Assembly (NCBI GenBank): GCA_903879975.1
Contig: CAIRNL010000681.1
Location: 1 to 7,153 of the forward strand
Reading direction: 5' to 3'
Source: an uncultured Chloroflexota bacterium
GTDB lineage: Bacteria > Chloroflexota > Anaerolineae > Caldilineales > Caldilineaceae
DNA: 7,153 nt
Shown here: positions 6,215 through 7,153 of the stretch, piece after piece
How positions within the stretch are numbered: position 1 is the stretch's first letter
Layout: each line of letters begins with the position of its first letter
Made by a program: the position numbers and the translations under genes
The notes under the pieces: generated by a model
Database searches by the model: none
What the model was told of the DNA's origin: nothing
What the model saw: only the letters and a program-made list of their open reading frames with translations

Positions 6215-6907
6215 ATGGCGCATGACCCATATTATGATTTGATTTCGCTGCCCCCAGAACCCCCCTTCGATCCCAGTCGTACGGCGCTCCTGACCATCGA
6301 CCTGCAGTATCTGGATGCCCATCCCAGTGGCTGGATGGGTCGATTGGCGCGCGACCAGGGCAAGCCTGATCATCTCAAGGAGCGGTTTGAGTTTATCCAG
6401 GAGATTCTGCCCAATGTGCGCCGCCTGCAGGACGCGTGCCGAGTACACGGTGTGGAAGTGATCCACATTCGCGTGGCCTATCGCACGCGCAATGGACGTG
6501 ACGGGCGGCGAGCGCTCAGTGCCGATCTCGCCAACGTCACCCCGGTCGACGATCGCGACAACGATTTCCTGGAAGAAGTCGCGCCGGTAGGTGATGAGAT
6601 CGTGATCGACAAAACTAGCGCAGGCACCTTCAACTCGACCGCTCTCGACCAGATTCTGCGCAATATGAATATCAACCGGCTGTGGGTGACCGGCATTGTC
6701 ACCGAAGGGTGTGTGGAGATCACCGCACGCGATGCAGCCGACCGTGGCTTCCTGGTCACGCTGGTCCGTGATGGCTGCGCCTCGTCCACCCACGTGGCTC
6801 ATGAAGATGCACTGCAGCGCATGGGCGACGGCGACCTGATTAAGGTGCGTACGGTGGAGGATCTGATCGGCGACCTGGTCGCCGCACCTGCCATGGCTGG
6901 GGACTGA
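6215..6907 (+). CDS. Cysteine hydrolase, isochorismatase superfamily (probable amide/ureide hydrolase)
   Basis: This 230-residue cytoplasmic enzyme has the superfamily's Asp-Lys-Cys triad: Asp29 in ALLTIDLQ, Lys133 in IDKTSAGTFNST and Cys166 in VTGIVTEGCVEITARDAADRG (158-178, quoted in part as VTEGCVEITARDA). A typical RDGCASS follows (185-191). Such enzymes form a thioester on the Cys and hydrolyse C-N bonds of small amides, N-carbamoyl compounds, ureidoacrylate or biuret. The Asp-x-His metal motif of nicotinamidases is absent. The catalytic Cys argues against an EntB-type isochorismatase, which lacks it. The long KTSAGTFNSTALDQILRN block resembles uncharacterised cysteine hydrolases often found beside importers. 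The gene lies 77 bases after the ATPase gene on the same strand and is probably cotranscribed. The exact substrate is unknown. Confidence 0.88.
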   Translation: MAHDPYYDLISLPPEPPFDPSRTALLTIDLQYLDAHPSGWMGRLARDQGKPDHLKERFEFIQEILPNVRRLQDACRVHGVEVIHIRVAYRTRNGRDGRRALSADLANVTPVDDRDNDFLEEVAPVGDEIVIDKTSAGTFNSTALDQILRNMNINRLWVTGIVTEGCVEITARDAADRGFLVTLVRDGCASSTHVAHEDALQRMGDGDLIKVRTVEDLIGDLVAAPAMAGD

Positions 6908-7060
6908 GAGACTGACCTGAAAGCAGTTGATCGCGAAGACACCCAGTGTACAGAGGGCTGGGAAAAGTCCTTCGTTGCCTGCGGCGAGCTTAGCCGAGAT
7001 CCTTGTCGTGCTGCAGATGGATGAAGAAACTGATATGTTGATACAGAGCAGACAAAGGCA

Positions 7061-7153
7061 ATGACTCGCACGCTGATTCAGGGTAGTTGGATCGTCGCCT
7101 TCCAGGATGGCCATCATGCTGTGCTGCGGGATGGCGTCGTCGTCTACGAGGAC
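7061..7153 (+). CDS. N-terminus of a probable metal-dependent amidohydrolase (cut by window end)
   Basis: Only 31 codons are present, beginning MTRTLIQGSWIVAFQDG and continuing HHAVLRDGVVVYED. A short beta-rich start of the form TLI-x-G-x-W/Y-V-A, then a LRDGVVVYE strand, is typical of the N-terminal sandwich of the cyclic amidohydrolase superfamily (cytosine/guanine deaminase, chlorohydrolase and SsnA-like proteins). The metal-binding HxH motif would lie further right and cannot be checked. The start is ATG 7061: the frame has a stop at 7031-7033 and no other start between. The AAAGG upstream (7054-7058) is only 2 bases from the ATG, unusually close, so initiation may be weak. It lies 153 bases after the hydrolase on the same strand. 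The family call rests on a short stretch. Confidence 0.68.
   Translation, partial: MTRTLIQGSWIVAFQDGHHAVLRDGVVVYED

Noticed and set aside
6942..6962. Hairpin CCCAG/CTGGG after the hydrolase gene as a terminator
   Set aside because: A 5-base stem with an 11-base loop and no T-run is not distinguishable from chance, so the hydrolase and amidohydrolase may still share a transcript.
6086..7117. Long - strand open frame (343 codons) opposite the hydrolase and amidohydrolase start
   Set aside because: It runs through two well-supported + strand genes and the gap between them, with no recognisable motifs or good start. Chance openness from codon bias explains it.

Overview
The window (7153 bases) reads as bacterial chromosome. 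Five genes of an oligopeptide-type (Dpp/Opp family) ABC importer lie head to tail on the + strand, followed by a cysteine hydrolase of the isochorismatase superfamily and the first 31 codons of a gene that looks like a metal-dependent amidohydrolase. The lipoprotein signal followed by an Ala/Pro/Gly-rich linker, the Cys-terminated ATPases and the moderately GC-rich coding style recall Chloroflexota (Anaerolineae/Caldilineae). That placement is an impression from style, not a demonstrated assignment.

Left region (1-568): no gene is well supported. A divergent regulatory core sits at about 160-230. A perfect TTGACA and a TATCAT with a 17-base spacer read leftwards. A weaker promoter candidate reads rightwards. 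An 8+8 palindrome (208-227) overlaps the -35 box of the leftward promoter. A short open frame (83 down to 1, - strand) with a plausible ribosome site could be the start of the divergent gene, but the support is weak. From 228 to 568 there is a long stretch without a gene, carrying small inverted repeats and ending in a strong ribosome site.

Transporter (569-6137): substrate-binding lipoprotein, two inner-membrane permeases and two ATPases. The binding protein is separated from the first permease by 124 bases containing a strong hairpin without a T-run, the expected place for adjusting the ratio of binding protein to membrane parts. The remaining four genes are tightly packed (8-base overlap, 3-base gap, 4-base ATGA overlap), which implies translational coupling.

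Enzymes (6215-7153): a 230-residue hydrolase with an intact Asp-Lys-Cys triad, then the start of an amidohydrolase-like protein. An importer next to a C-N amide hydrolase and an amidohydrolase suggests uptake and stepwise hydrolysis of a small nitrogen compound (an amide, ureide, carbamoyl compound or N-heterocycle) rather than plain peptide feeding. The substrate cannot be read from the sequence. No transposon, CRISPR array, tRNA or rRNA was seen.
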